Shown piece after piece: positions 29,027 through 41,666 of a DNA stretch of 64,000 nucleotides (position 1 is its first letter; each line of letters begins with the position of its first letter). Where the stretch lies: the NCBI RefSeq assembly GCF_963678635.1, contig NC_087063.1:48123220-48187219 (forward strand), in the 5' to 3' direction. A program made the translations under genes and the position numbers. The notes below the pieces were generated by a model. It was given only the letters and a program-made list of their open reading frames with translations. It ran no database searches and was not told the origin of the DNA. This DNA is from Symsagittifera roscoffensis (lineage: Eukaryota; Xenacoelomorpha; Acoela; Convolutidae).

Positions 29027-29278
29027 TTATGCGGCTGCATTTGCCTTGCCTGGTATATGGCCTACGACAATGTTGAAAGAGAGAGGTCGATCAACAAAGT
29101 TCCATAATGATGAATGTATGTTTTTGGCCTCAAAAAATCGTTCTAGGCTTAAGCTATCAGTGAGGACTAAAACTGGTTTTTCTGCCCCGAAACATAGTGC
29201 GCTAAATGGTCTAAGGCAAAATGCACTGCTAAAAATTCCTTGCAGTAAATTGATAGTTTCAACTGACTGATTAAACAA
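29027..29278 (-). pseudogene. RNase H region of the decayed LTR retroelement (copy A2, frameshifted)
   Basis: The same domain as 28284-28520, but a one-base loss in the CCCCGAAACATAG run puts the N-terminal part out of frame: the KEFLAVHFALDH segment is garbled while LVLTDSLSLERFF and VVGHIPGKANAAA remain. Confidence 0.7.
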
Positions 29279-29383
29279 CTGATAGCCAAAAAGAACAGGT
29301 GCATACGACTTTGTTTTTTCAATTGTTTTGTTATTTTTATCAACTAACCTTCCATCATTAAAACAAACCCAGCCTGGTGAAAA

Positions 29384-30248
29384 CTAGAATCTGTGAAAAT
29401 GACATACTTGATCTGGTTTTGCCAGACGGAGTGTCATTTTTGTCGCTGTAAACAAGTCGTTTTTAAAAATCTCTAAAGCTTTATCATGTGTTTCGTCTGT
29501 TTTTATTTCGATGTCTTTTTTAAAAGCTGATAAAATGGCAATACGCTTTCGTCCATGTTTTGCAAGAACTATCAAAAAAACTAATTCAATTCAATGAGGC
29601 GCTTGATTTGTTTCGGTGTCTCTGGCATTCTAATTTGGCTGAAAAATATGTGAATTTTTTCAGTTGCTGGTTGTATACCATTTGAGGTTTTCCCAAAAAC
29701 TTGATTTTTTCACTACCAAATTGACAGTTAGCTGATGAAAGCTTTAGACTGGAACGCTTATTACATTTAAAGACTTGGCGTAAGTTGATGATTAGGAAAT
29801 CGGATACGTTGTTTGCTGCAGTAGCAATATCGCCCAGGTATTATGTACAAATGTTAGCAGCGAGACAAGAAACAAGATATGTCCCAACTCAAGAGCTGAA
29901 TCCTATTACTGATTTTCATAGCACTTGATCTTAACATCTATATGCATATGTACGTGATGCAAAATTGAAAGCTAGTAATTGGACTGATAAATCGTCAGCC
30001 ATTTGAACAGAATGCTAGGCCTGTGAACAGTCTAGCTTACAAAAAAGTCGTTTGCCAGCAAAGTGTTGCACTGCTACTTCCATTTCAGAAATTAGAAAAT
30101 GAGTGTTTTTGTAGTCATGTCTAAGTAAGTGATTAATGTGGCGTAAATCAACGAGAATTCGTAGTTTGCCATAAAATTTGCGCTGAACGAAAAATGGGCT
30201 TCTGTATTTTGATGATGACAACGTGGTTATGATGTTATAGTATTGCAT
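29384..30248 (-). pseudogene. reverse transcriptase region of the decayed LTR retroelement (copy A)
   Basis: 30015-30248 encodes RT fingers/palm pieces (YRSPFFVQRKFYGKLRILVD, then LRHINHLLRHDYKNTHF, then FCKLDCSQA). 29384-29575 encodes the connection between RT and RNase H (ILSAFKKDIEIKTDE ... MTLRLAKPDQVCHF). Between them stops and frameshifts remove the YxDD box region, so it cannot be functional. Confidence 0.7.
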
Positions 30249-30512
30249 AACGGCTAGTTCGATTCTTCTCGTAAGTGAATGCTTGTTGCCGGAATGTGTG
30301 AGTAAATTGGAAGTGAATGTTCTGGCTTTTACTTCACTTTATACCCAGTGTTTTATCCTAAGTCAAAACGATGGCGTGCAAAAATATCGTTATATTCAAC
30401 AAGTAACTGCTATTTGTAATTTTTTTTCAAAAGTTAGGAATGAATCTTTTCCTAAAAAATGTGATTATTTTTCCGTCCTTTTGAGTTCCTGCAGCGAATC
30501 AAAGATTTATTG

Positions 30513-30770
30513 CTATATTTTGGATAAATAATTAGGTTTTTCACAGATTTCGGGTGTAGGAAACCATAATTTTTCAATCAATGGGCCAGGTGTTGGAGGT
30601 TGGAAAGGACCTCTAAATTTTAGGCTTGCGATAAATTGGTTTATGGAGGCCGCAAAAATGTCATCGTTCAAGAATTCTGAGAACGAAATGATTTTTGGAT
30701 CTAGTATAGACAGTGATTCGGAATGTCTAGGTGATATAGTTTTAAAAGTAGCGACTGCTATGTCTTTCAA
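30513..30770 (-). pseudogene. gag-pol linker region between protease and RT (copy A)
   Basis: An 85-codon frame (KDIAVATFKTISPRH ... FQPPTPGPLIEKLWFPTP) at the position of the segment between protease and RT in Ty3/Gypsy Pol. No catalytic motif. It is conserved in unit B at 37023-37385. Confidence 0.5.
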
Positions 30771-31209
30771 AACTGTTACTGGTTCTGTGTGTGGATTAGG
30801 TAAGCTCAGAGTTACAATTAGATTATGTTTAAGATGCTGAACTGAAGAGATAACGCATAAGCCGTTTTTTTTTTCAAAACGTACGATTGGATATACTAAA
30901 CCGTGTACATTGTTGATGTTAACGGCTTCTGTTTTTACTTAATATTCAACTACTAACTGCTGCTGTGGCTAAACTTTTTTTTCGAAAATTACGAAAAAAA
31001 AACTGTTTTCAACTTATTTTTGGGTTTGTTTGTCTCTGGGCTTAATTTCGTTTAAATTAAACCTAAAATTTGGCAGTTTTAACGAGCTAGATGATGCGGA
31101 AATTTCTATGTTGAGCTTTTTGAAAAAGAGGAGGCCCAAAATGATTGAGTTCATTTTTGGCAGAACGAGAAATGTATCTTCAAAATTAAAAAAAAAATTC
31201 GAAATTCAT

Positions 31210-31785
31210 TTAAGCTTGAGTTTGCACTTTAACTGGTTTCCAGAGGCGATTTTTACATGTGTATATTGGCTTTGAATCATTAATTAAATTTTCCCTCTTC
31301 AACTTTTCATAAACTTTCTGAGATATGGCGCTTATACAAGCACCACAATCAACAAGAGTTTTGAATCTCAAAGTGGATTGGAAAGTGATAGGCACGTAAC
31401 TTAAAACGTCTCTCTGCATTTGGATAACTGCACAAAGATTAGCAAAATTATTATTTGATTGTATATGATTATTTATAGGTGATTTAGTGGTTGTTTGTGT
31501 TTTTCTGTGTGTCACGTGGCTTCATTTGTTTTTTGGCTGGGTTGGGAAAGGAAATTGACCGTATGTTTGCTGAAATGGACGTTGTGTGTAAGGACAGAAT
31601 CTTTTAATAAGACCAGGTAAACCACATTCAAAACAATGTTTGGGTCCCATGGATGTCACAGGAGTATTGATAATTTTGGGGGTCCGGATTAGCGTAATTT
31701 TGCCCTTGTTGCGGCAAATATTGCTGGGGCAATTGATTATTTTGCGTGCATGTATTTTGGGTATAAAATGCTTGAAGCGGTGCAA
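31210..31785 (-). pseudogene. nucleocapsid and aspartic protease region (copy A)
   Basis: 31522-31785 has a damaged zinc knuckle (HCFECGLPGLIKRFCPY, with the expected His replaced). 31210-31515 has a retropepsin-like core (RFKTLVDCGACISAISQ), in which the usual D-T/S-G is D-C-G. The two parts are in different frames. Unit B has the same at 38027-38290 and 37715-38020. Confidence 0.65.
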
Positions 31786-31979
31786 TTTGTGTTCCTTGTG
31801 GTCTTATGTTGTTTGAGTACCCACATTGCTGAAATGAACCCGAAAAACTAAGGAAAAACTGCCCCTGTGGTTGTTTTTGCTTGCCTCACAAAATTTTTTG
31901 CGGATATGACTTATTTTGTCATCTAAAGCCGCTTAATTGTTCTAAAAGTTCAATTCTAATCCAATTAGGCATCGCCCGT

Positions 31980-32489
31980 TTAAAGACGCAAACCCCTTAA
32001 GTGATCGCGTTCCTGCGTTGCGAATCGCTGTCGCTCGTCATTTGCGGCCTTTTCACGTGCTGCTCGATCTATGTCAGCTTGGCCTAGGGCTGCCTCTGCT
32101 GGTGCGACGGGTAAGGGCATTGGGTCGGGTAACGCCTGTTTGGCTAGCCTTTCAAGCTTAACTAAGAATTGGTCCGGACGCATTGTTTTTGCATCGAAGC
32201 GTGCGCTCTCTAACTCTATCATACGAAGCTCAGTTAAATTTGGGTTGGTAAAGTGGTCACGAAGAGCTACTAAGACTTTATCAAAATGCTGCTGAACTAC
32301 TTGCGGCGGGATCAAAAAAAACTGTAATGCCTGTCCTGGTAAGTGCAATTGTAAGTATCCACTACGTTGGTTATAATTAACATTCGCGACGTGTACGACT
32401 CTTCGTATTAGAGATTCGAACTCGGTCCAATTTTTAGACGAAAGACCGCTAAATTTTTGAATACTTACGTTAGAATGAGGGAGGGCCAT
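31980..32489 (-). pseudogene. gag-like protein of the decayed LTR retroelement (copy A)
   Basis: A 169-codon open frame from an ATG at 32489: KFSGLSSKNWTEFESLIRRV, then the helix-rich capsid part (LQLHLPGQALQFF ... VLVALRDHFTNPN), then an Ala/Arg-rich tail (AREKAANDERQRFATQERD). This is the retrotransposon-gag layout. It is still open in unit A, but unit B has an extra GC near 38955 that breaks its N-terminal part. Confidence 0.7.
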
Positions 32490-32579
32490 TTTTAGATTAT
32501 TTAGGTTTCAAAAATTTGTGAATTTATTTTCAGTATGACTAAGGTGTAGCGCACCTCCGGTGCTTTGAATTTTTGACAA

Positions 32580-33297
32580 CATGAAAAACTGCATATATTG
32601 GAAACGAGATCTGCAGGCTTTTATGGAACTCTGAAAGCACCCAATTACATGGTTGGTAACTTCATATTTGATTATTTTTTTAATTCCTTTTTCGGTCATC
32701 TCGAAAACGTCAAATCTCGAAAAAAGCAAGTATTTGGGTAGTCATATTTGGAGGCAAGATTTACAACTCCTAGGAGTTCCCTGGCAGCACAAACTACAGG
32801 GTTAGGAATTTCAAATTAAAAAACACTTCAAGTTGAGTTTTCTGAAACATTTTGAAAAAATCACAAGAACGTCATTTCTGGAAAACTTCGTAAAACACAA
32901 ATTTGCGCAGTCATAATTGGATGCAAGGTTCGCAACCCGCGAGAGTACTCTGATAGTCCCCATGTACAGGGTTGGAAATTTCAAATGTTGAAAAAAAAGT
33001 TTAATTGGTTTTTCTGAAACTTTTTTGAAAAAAAAAAGTCATATCTTAAAAACTAAAAGCAATTGAGCAGTCATATTTAAAGGCAAGATCTGCAACTCCT
33101 GAGAGTACCCTGACAGCACCCAACTACAGCTTGAAGATTTTAAAATTTCGAAAAAAATATTAATTTAAGTTTTTGAAAATTGTTTTTGAAAAAATCACAA
33201 AAAAAACGTCATATCTCGAAAAACACAGCAACTTGAGCAGTCGTAATTGGAGGCAAGGTTCGCAACCCCTGAAAACACTCTGATAGCCCCAACTAAA
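32580..33297. repeat. degenerate ~160-bp tandem repeat, unit A copy
   Basis: Five units starting near 32591, 32743, 32911, 33071 and 33239, each with GAGCAGTCATAnTTGGAGGCAA-type starts, then GCAACnCCTGAGAGTACnCTGACAGCnCC and a TTTTGAAAAAATCAC spacer. Repeated in unit B (39099-39805); single diverged units also occur near 42067 and 42200. Confidence 0.7.
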
Positions 33298-33941
33298 CGA
33301 TTGTGATTGGAGGACTTAAGGAGATTGGAGAGATTTGAGGAAAGTCTGAGACCATTAGAAACTCCTCTGATCGATCAAAGACGACCTGGAAGAAGCTTGT
33401 GAGAGAAAAAGTAATCAAATTCGTCAAGCCCACAGATTGCACTGCAAAAAAAACGAAACAGTCGTTTGATTTAAGCAAAGAAATTGCCGTGGACCGAAAG
33501 CAATGGAGAGCTCTGGTTCGTGATATCGTCATTGCGGGCAATGGGCGGCAGTCCCTTTAACGCCCTACTTGGACTTGGCCACCCAGGCCAAATAGGCACT
33601 AACTTCACAGACTAACAAGTTATAATCACGCATTCTTGTTTGCGTTTTACTAGAATGGAGAAAAACGATGAAAGAAAAAAAAACTCTGATTACATGAACG
33701 GTGCTGGTGTACAAATTATTTTAAAAATCGTCCTTTTTGAATTGATTGATACCACAATTTCGTTCCGAAAACGAGCAAAAAGACTATAAAAAAGCTCTCG
33801 TTACTATTAAAAAATGCTCGTTACTTTCTATAAAGGAATATCAAGTGAGCATAAATGAAAAGTATCTTGAAAACAAAAAACTTAGAACAAAAATAATTGG
33901 AGACCAAAATTGTAGTTCCACGTCATGATAGCGCCACATGA
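33298..33941. other. non-coding stretch upstream of the LINE fragment (unit A)
   Basis: Short broken frames only. Probably the decayed 5' part of the LINE element. Nothing else supportable. Confidence 0.3.
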
Positions 33942-34752
33942 TTGCGAGATGCAAAATTTTACACAATCTGGCTCAACCGTTACATTATCTCTAACCTTTG
34001 TATTCGATATCAAATATTTCCTGATGTGTTCAAGCTATCTAAAGTAGTACCCATTCCGAAGTCGAAAGTTATCAATCAATGCAACATGCTTCGGCCCATA
34101 TCTGTTTCCCCGAGACTTCCTCGGATTTTTGAAAGACTCGTATTTGTGGCTCAATAAGAACCAATTTGGTTTCAGAAACAAATCTTCGACTAGTTGTGCG
34201 CTCATTAAATTAATGGACGACTGCAAGTCTCTCGAGAAACAGGGATGCGATTATATCCGAATCTTTTCGTTGGATCTTAGCAAAGCTTTGACAGAGTGCC
34301 ACACCATCTCATAATCTCACAATTATCTAAAGTTGCCCCGAGTGTCAATTCCCTATATTGTAAACTTGATTCGTTCTTTTTTGATGCACCGGAAACACAG
34401 ATCATCAACGAGCCGTACCAATAGTGGTGTACTGCAGGGGACTGATGGGTCCCCGTGTTTCAATCTTTCATATGACGATTGTCAAGTTACTCAAACCGTG
34501 GCGACATCTGCAAACTTTGAGGATGACAACACACCCTGCATCGGTGGTAAACATGGAGTTGACTCGGCAAATCAAGCCACCGGTCACATCATGGAATGGT
34601 GTGAATCCAATAATCTTATCTTGAACAACGAGAAATCCAAAGAAGTTCAGATCAAAATATCTCACTCAGTTACTATTCAACCAGTTCATGACATTGAGAT
34701 CACCGACAAAGTTAAAATTCTAGGCATCACGTTCACCGATAAACTCTTTTGA
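33942..34752 (+). pseudogene. LINE (non-LTR) reverse transcriptase fragment, unit A
   Basis: Several frames in series carry non-LTR RT motifs: FKLSKVVPIPKSKV ... LRPISVSPRLPRIFER, then NKNQFGFRNKSSTSCALI, then FSLDLSKAL, then SGVLQGTDGSP and the palm motif region. The catalytic (F/Y)ADD is altered here to FEDD. Stops and frameshifts separate the pieces. The element resembles CR1/Jockey-type LINEs. It is cut off at 34752-34767 by the duplication junction. Confidence 0.75.
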
Positions 34753-35540
34753 ACCTCACATAACAAAGGAAAAATCGTGTTGATCAATATTTCTGCCTCC
34801 AAAACTGAATGTTTCTTCATTTGTATCATCAGGATCGTTGAAATCTAAACTTTGAGGTGCGTCTGGTTCTTGCAGCTCGGGTTCCTCAGCCTGGTTTGCT
34901 TGGATCACGTTATCGTTCCTCTGGTTGAGTTCTAGAAGTTCTTGTAATTATCGCGGTGGTGGTGGTGGAAGTGGTGCACGAGCTATTGCAACTGGGAGGT
35001 GAATTGTCTCCCAACTTCAACTTAGGAAGACAATATTGATTAAAAAAGGACTTGACCTGTATCAGAAAATAACTGACGATAAATGATATCGTTTCAAGTT
35101 TTGGACGTGGTAACTATTTTGCATATTTTTTCTGTTCATACGGTGCGTAAGTAGGATCTGAGACAAGTGCACCTTTTATCCATTCTTTTTACAATTTGAA
35201 GAGTTGCATCTTTTTTTGTTCGTTCTGCAGATTCAAGTTGCCTGTTAAAGAATCATTAAATGAATCGAATGGGTTTGGTGATTCAATAGCTTAAATTTTA
35301 CTTTCATTGATTAGTTTATAGGCAAAAACTGTTGCAGTGTTGTCATGATTTTTTTGTGTGTTCGTTAATTTATCGATGAGATGCATGTTTCGTGTGCATG
35401 CGGGTTTTCGTCAACAATTTGATTAAACAAAAATTTGGAGTTTTTGCGAATCATGAAACTTCGACTTCTCGTGTTGGAATTCGATCTGTCAAATTCAGAA
35501 AGATTGATTGTGTCGGATCAATATACATGCGTGATTAAAA

Positions 35541-35792
35541 TTATGCGGCTGCATTTGCCTTGCCTGGTATATGGCCTACGACAATGTTGAAAGAGAGAGG
35601 TCGATCAACAAAGTTCCATAATGATGAATGTATGTTTTTGGCCTCAAAAAATCGTTCTAGGCTTAAGCTATCAGTGAGGACTAAAACTGGTTTTTCTGCC
35701 CCGAAACATAGTGCGCTAAATGGTCTAAGGCAAAATGCACTGCTAAAAATTCCTTGCAGTAAATTGATAGTTTCAACTGACTGATTAAACAA
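35541..35792 (-). pseudogene. RNase H region, decayed LTR retroelement (copy B, frameshifted)
   Basis: Same as copy A2 (29027-29278), with the same one-base loss. Motifs LVLTDSLSLERFF and VVGHIPGKANAAA remain. Confidence 0.7.
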
Positions 35793-35897
35793 CTGATAGC
35801 CAAAAAGAACAGGTGCATACGACTTTGTTTTTTCAATTGTTTTGTTATTTTTATCAACTAACCTTCCATCATCAAAACAAACCCAGCCTGGTGAAAA

Positions 35898-36757
35898 CTA
35901 GAATCTGTGAAAATGACATACTTGATCTGGTTTTGCCAGACGGAGTGTCATTTTTGTCGCTGTAAACAAGTCGTTTTTAAAAATCTCTAAAGCTTTATCA
36001 TGTGTTTCGTCTGTTTTTATTTCGATGTCTTTTTTAAAAGCTGATAAAATGGCAATACGCTTTCGTCCATGTTTTGCAAGAACTATCAAAAAACTAATTC
36101 AATTCAATGAGGCGCTTGATTTCTTTCGGTGTCTCTGGCATTCTAATTTGGCTGAAAATATCTGAATTTTTTCAGTTGCTGGTTGTATACCATTTGAGGT
36201 TTTCCCAAAAACTGGATTTTTTCACTACCAAATTGACAGTTAGCTGATGAAAGCTTTAGACTGGAACGCTTAATACATTTAAAGACTTGGCGTAAGTTGA
36301 TTAGGAAATCGGATACGTTGTTTGCTGCAGTAGCAATATCGCCCAGGTATTATGTACAAATGTTAGCAGCGAGACAAGAAACAAGATATGTCCCAACTCA
36401 AGAGCTGAATCCTATTACTGATTTTCATAGCACTTGATCTTAACATCTATATGCATATGTACGTGATGCAAAATTGAAAGCTAGTAATTGGACTGATAAA
36501 TCGTCAGCCATTTGAACAGAATGCTAGGCCTGTGAACAGTCTAGCTTACAAAAAAGTCGTTTGCCAGCAAAGTGTTGCACTGCTACTTCCATTTCAGAAA
36601 TTAGAAAATGAGTGTTTTTGTAGTCATGTCTAAGTAAGTGATTAATGTGGCGTAAATCAACGAGAATTCGTAGTTTGCCATAAAATTTGCGCTGAACGAA
36701 AAATGGGCTTCTGTATTTTGATGATGACAACGTGGTTATGATGTTATAGTATTGCAT
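35898..36757 (-). pseudogene. reverse transcriptase region, decayed LTR retroelement (copy B)
   Basis: RT fragments at 36524-36757 and 35898-36089 are identical or nearly so to unit A, with stops between them. Confidence 0.7.
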
Positions 36758-37022
36758 AACGGCTAGTTCGATTCTTCTCGTAAGTGAATGCTTGTTGCCG
36801 GAATGTGTGAGTAAATTGGAAGTGAATGTTCTGGCTTTTACTTCACTTTATACCCAGTGTTTTATCCTACGTCAAAACGATGGCGTGCAAAAATATCGTT
36901 ATATTCAACAAGTAACTGCTATTTGTAATTTTTTTTTCAAAAGTTAGGAATGAATCTTTTCCTGAAAAATGTGATTATTTTTCCGTCCTTTTGAGTTCCT
37001 GCAGCGAATCAAAGATTTATTG

Positions 37023-38290
37023 CTATATTTTGGATAAATAATTAGGATTTTCACAGATTTCCGGAATAGGAAACCATAATTTTTCAAACAATGGGCCAGG
37101 TGTTGGAGGTTGGAAAGGACCTCTAAATTTTAGGCTTGCGATAAATTGGTTTATGGAGGCCGCAAAAATGTCATCGTTCGTGAATTCTGAGAACGAAATG
37201 ATTTTTGGATCTAGTATAGACAGTGATTCGGAATGTCTAGGTGATATAGTTTTAAAAGTAGCGACTGCTATGTCTTTCAAAACTGTTACTGGTTCTGTGT
37301 GTGGATTAGGTAAGCTCAGAGTTACAATTAGATTATGTTTAAGATGCTGAACTGAAGAGATAACGCATAAGCCGTTTTTTTTCAAAACGTACGATTGGAT
37401 ATACTAAACCGTGTACATTGTTGATGTTAACGGCTTCTGTTTTTACTTAATATTCAACTACTAACTGCTGCTGTGGCTAAACTTTTTTTTCGAAAATTAC
37501 GAAAAAACTGTTTTCAACTTATTTTTGGGTTTGTTTGTCTCAGGGCTTAATTTCCGTTTGAATTAAACCTAAAATTTGGCAGTTTTAACGAGCTAGATGA
37601 TGCGGAAATTTCTATGTTGAGCTTTTTGAAAAAGAGGAGGCCCAAAATGATTGAGTTCAATTTTGGCAGAACGAGAAATGTATCTTCAAAATTAAAAAAA
37701 AATTCGAAATTCATTTAAGCTTGAGTTTGCACTTTAACTGGTTTCCAGAGGCGATTTTTACATGTGTATATTGGCTTTGAATCATTAATTAAATTTTCGC
37801 TCTTCAACTTTTCATAAACTTTCTGAGATATGGCGCTTATACAAGCACCACAATCAACAAGAGTTTTGAATCTCAAAGTGGATTGGAAAGTGATAGGCAC
37901 GTAACTTAAAACGTCTCTCTGCATTTGGATAACTGCACAAAGATTAGCAAAATTATTATTTGATTGTATATGATTATTTATAAGTGATTTAGTGGTTGTT
38001 TGTGTTTTTCTGTGTGTCACGTGGCTTCATTTGTTTTTTGGCTGGGTTGGGAAAGGAAATTGACCGTATGTTTGCTGAAATGGACGTTGTGTGTAAGGAC
38101 AGAATCTTTTAATAAGACCAGGTAAACCACATTCAAAGCAATGTTTGGGTCCCATGGATGTCACAGGAGTATTGATAATTTTGGGGGTCCGGATTAGCGT
38201 AATTTTGCCCTTGTTGCGGCAAAAATTGCTGGGGCAATTGATTATTTTGCGTGCATGTATTTTGGGTATAAAATGCTTGAAGCGGTGCAA
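37023..38290 (-). pseudogene. linker, protease and nucleocapsid region (copy B)
   Basis: Linker at 37023-37385, retropepsin-like VDCGAC frame at 37715-38020, zinc-knuckle remnant at 38027-38290. All match unit A with a few substitutions. Confidence 0.65.
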
Positions 38291-38484
38291 TTTGTGTTCC
38301 TTGTGGTCTTATGTTGTTTGAGTACCCACATTGCTGAAATGAACCCGAAAAACTAAGGAAAAACTGCCCCTGTGGTTGTTTTTGCTTGCCTCACAAAATT
38401 TTTTGCGGATATGACTTATTTTGTCATCTAAAGCCGCTTAATTGTTCTAAAAGTTCAATTCTAATCCAATTAGGCATCGCTCGT

Positions 38485-38998
38485 TTAAAGACGCAAACCC
38501 CTTAAGTGATCGCGTTCCTGCGTTGCGAATCGCTGTCGCTCGTCATTTGCGGCCTTTTCACGTGCTGCTCGATCTATGTCAGCTTGGCCTAGGGCTGCCT
38601 CTGCTGGTGCGACGGGTAAGGGCATTGGGTCGGGTAACGCCTGTTTGGCTAGCCCTTCAAGCTTAACTAAGAATTGGTCCGGACGCATTGTTTTTGCATC
38701 GAAGCGTGCGCTCTCTAACTCTATCATACGAAGCTCAGTTAAATTTGGGTTGGTAAAGTGGTCACGAAGAGCTACTAAGACTTTATCAAAATGCTGCTGA
38801 ACTACTTGCGGCGGGATCAAAAAAAACTGTAATGCCTGTCCTGGTAAGTGCAATTGTAAGTATCCACTACGTTGGTTATAATTAACATTCGCGACGTCTA
38901 CGACTCTTCGTATTAGAGATTCGAACTCGGTCCAATTTTTAGACGAAAGACCGCGCTAAATTTTTGAATACTTACGTTAGAATGAGGGAGGGCCATTT
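38485..38998 (-). pseudogene. gag-like region, decayed LTR retroelement (copy B, frameshifted)
   Basis: The C-terminal 122 codons are open (38485-38853); the original ATG (near 38996) is separated by a frameshift from an extra GC around 38955. It matches unit A 31980-32489. Confidence 0.65.
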
Positions 38999-39098
38999 TT
39001 AGATTATTTAGGTTTCAAAAATTTGTGAATTTATTTTCAGTATGACTAAGGTGTAGCGCACCTCCGGTGCTTTGAATTTTTGACAACATGAAAAACTG

Positions 39099-39805
39099 CA
39101 TATATTGGAAACGAGATCTGCAGGCTTTTATGGAACTCTGAAAGCACCCAATTACATGGTTGGTAACTTCATATTTGATAATTTTTTTAATTCCTTTTTC
39201 GGTCATCTCGAAAACGTCAAATCTCGAAAAAAGCAAGTATTTGAGTAGTCATATTTGGAGGCAAGATTTACAACTCCTAGGAGTTCCCTGGCAGCACAAA
39301 CTACAGGGTTAGGAATTTCAAATTAAAAAACACTTCAAGTTGAGTTTTCTGAAACATTTTGAAAAAATCACAAGAACGTCATTTCTGGAAAACTTCGTAA
39401 AACACAAATTTGCGCAATCATAATTGGATGCAAGGTTCGCAACCCGCGAGAGTACTCTGATAGTCCCCATGTACAGGGTTGGAAATTTCAAATGTTGAAA
39501 AAAAATTTTAATTGGTTTTTCTGAAACTTTTTTGAAAAAAAAAAGTCATATCTTAAAAACTAAAAGCAATTGAGCAGTCATATTTAAAGGCAAGATCTGC
39601 AACTCCTGAGAGTACCCTGACAGCACCCAACTACAGCTTGAAGATATTAAAATTTCGAAAAAAAATATTAATTTAAGTTTTTGAAAATTGTTTTTGAAAA
39701 AATCACAAAAAAACGTCATATCTAGAAAAACACAGCAACTTGAGCAGTCATAATTGGAGGCAAGGTTCGCAACCCCTGAAAACACTCTGATAGCCCCAAC
39801 TAAAC
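39099..39805. repeat. degenerate ~160-bp tandem repeat, unit B copy
   Basis: Copy of 32591-33297 with a few substitutions. Confidence 0.7.
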
Positions 39806-40452
39806 GATTGTGATTGGAGGACTTAAGGAGATTGGAGAGATTTGAGGAAAGTCTGAGACCATTAGAAACTCCCCTCTGATCGATCAAAGACGACCTGGAA
39901 GAAGCTTGTGAGAGAAAAAGTAATCAAATTCGTCAAGCCCACAGATTGCACTGCAAAAAATACGAAACACAGTCGTTTGATTTAAGCAAAGAAATTGCCG
40001 TGGACCGAAAGCAATGGAGAGCTCTGGTTCGTGATATCGTCATTGCGGGCAATGGGCGGCAGTCCCTTTAACGCCCTACTTGGACTTGGCCACCCAGGCC
40101 AAATAGGCACTAACTTCACAGACTAACAAGTTATAATCACGCATTCTTGTTTGCGTTTTACTAGAATGGAGAAAAACGATGAAAGAAAAAAAAACTCTGA
40201 TTACATGAACGGTGCTGGTGTACAAATTATTTAAAAAATCGTCCTTTTTGAATTGATTGATACCACAATTTCGTTCCGAAAACGAGCAAAAAGACTATAA
40301 AAAAGCTCTCGTTACTATTAAAAAATTCTCGTTACTTTCTATAAAGGAATATCAAGTGAGCATAAATGAAAAGTATCTTGAAAACAAAAAACTTAGAACA
40401 AAAATAATTGGAGACCAAAATTGTAATTCCACGTCATGATAGCGCCACATGA

Positions 40453-41666
40453 TTGCGAGATGCAAAATTTTACACAATCTGGCTTAACCGTTACATTATC
40501 TCTAACCTTTGTATTCGATATCAAATATTTCCTGATGTGTTCAAGCTATCTAAAGTAGTACCCATTCCGAAGTCGAAAGTTATCAATCAATGCAACATGC
40601 TTCGGCCCATATCTGTTTCCCCGAGACTTCCTCGGATTTTTGAAAGACTCGTATTTGTGGCTCAATAAGAACCAATTTGGTTTCAGAAACAAATCTTCGA
40701 CTAGTTGTGCGCTCATTAAATTAATGGACGACTGCAAGTCTCTCGAGAAACAGGGATGCGATTATATCCGAATCTTTTCGTTGGATCTTAGCAAAGCTTT
40801 GACAGAGTGCCACACCATCTCATAATCTCACAATTATCTGAAGTTGTCCCGAGTGTCAATTCCCTATATTGTAAACTTGATTCGTTCTTTTTTGATGCAC
40901 CGGAAACACAGATCATCAACGAGCAGTACCAATAGTGGTGTAGTGCAGGGGACTGATGGGTCCCCCGTGTTTCAATCTTTCATATGACGATTGTCAAGTT
41001 ACTCAAACCGTGGCGACATCTGCAAACTTTGCGGATGACAACACACCCTGCATCGGTGGTAAACATCGAGTTGACTCGGCAAATCAAGCCACCGGTCACA
41101 TCATGGAATGGTGTGAATCCAATAATCTTATCTTGAACAACGAGAAATCCAAAGAAGTTCAGATCAAAATATCTCACTCAGTTACTATTCAACCAGTTCA
41201 TGACATTGAGATCACCGACAAAGTTAAAATTCTAGGCATCACGTTCACCGATAAACTCTTTTGAACCTCACATAACAAAGGCAACCAAAAAAGCCTCATC
41301 ACAGCTGTTTCTGCTGATTAAACTAAAAAGTCTTGGATACACCAAAACTGAACTCAATATTCTCTACAATCAGCTTGTTATGCCCATCCTATTGTATGGT
41401 ATTCAAGTATGGGGGGCGCACCCCATTATTTGCTCGACAAGATGGACCGAGAGTCCAGAGGAGGGCTGTTGATGCAGGCGGTTATTCAAGGGTTTGTCTC
41501 AATCAACGACTTAGTAAGGAAAGAGGACGAAAAATTTTACCAATTTATATCGAGATATGACAACCATATTCTATCAAATATGATTCCATCTCGATCAGAG
41601 TATACCGAAGCAAAATTGAGTCGGCAATTATCTGATGAAAGAAAAATACATGCGGCATTTCCTTGA
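40453..41666 (+). pseudogene. LINE reverse transcriptase fragment, unit B, extending past the duplication
   Basis: Same pieces as unit A, but the palm motif is intact as FADD (41030s). The element continues past 41279 into LGYTKTELNILYNQLVMPIL and a following YG-x-Q-x-WG segment, the usual C-terminal end of LINE RTs. Frameshifts near 40960 and 41410 show it is dead. Confidence 0.75.

Larger units (their letters stand above)
27797..29280. repeat. 742-bp direct tandem duplication inside unit A
   Basis: Copy 1 is 27797-28538 and copy 2 28539-29280; both start GACCTGTATCAGAAAATAAC and end AACAACT. Unit B has one copy (35054-35795). The copies differ by small indels: copy 1 has one more C in CCCCCGAAACATAG, which changes the RNase H reading frame. 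Confidence 0.9.
27511..34767. repeat. tandem duplication, unit A (7,257 bp)
   Basis: Nearly identical to 34768-41279. It begins GGAAAAATCGTGTTGATCAA and ends ...CCTCACATAACAAA. It is about 745 bp longer than unit B because it contains an extra 742-bp tandem duplication (27797-28538 and 28539-29280). It carries a decayed minus-strand LTR-type gag-pol and a plus-strand LINE fragment. Confidence 0.9.
34768..41279. repeat. tandem duplication, unit B (6,512 bp)
   Basis: Direct repeat of unit A, starting at GGAAAAATCGTG. The junction after ...ATAACAAA shares only GG with the sequence that continues past unit B (GGCAACC), so a join with almost no homology made the duplication. Past 41279 the LINE sequence continues naturally, so unit B keeps the original right border and unit A the original left border. 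Confidence 0.9.
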
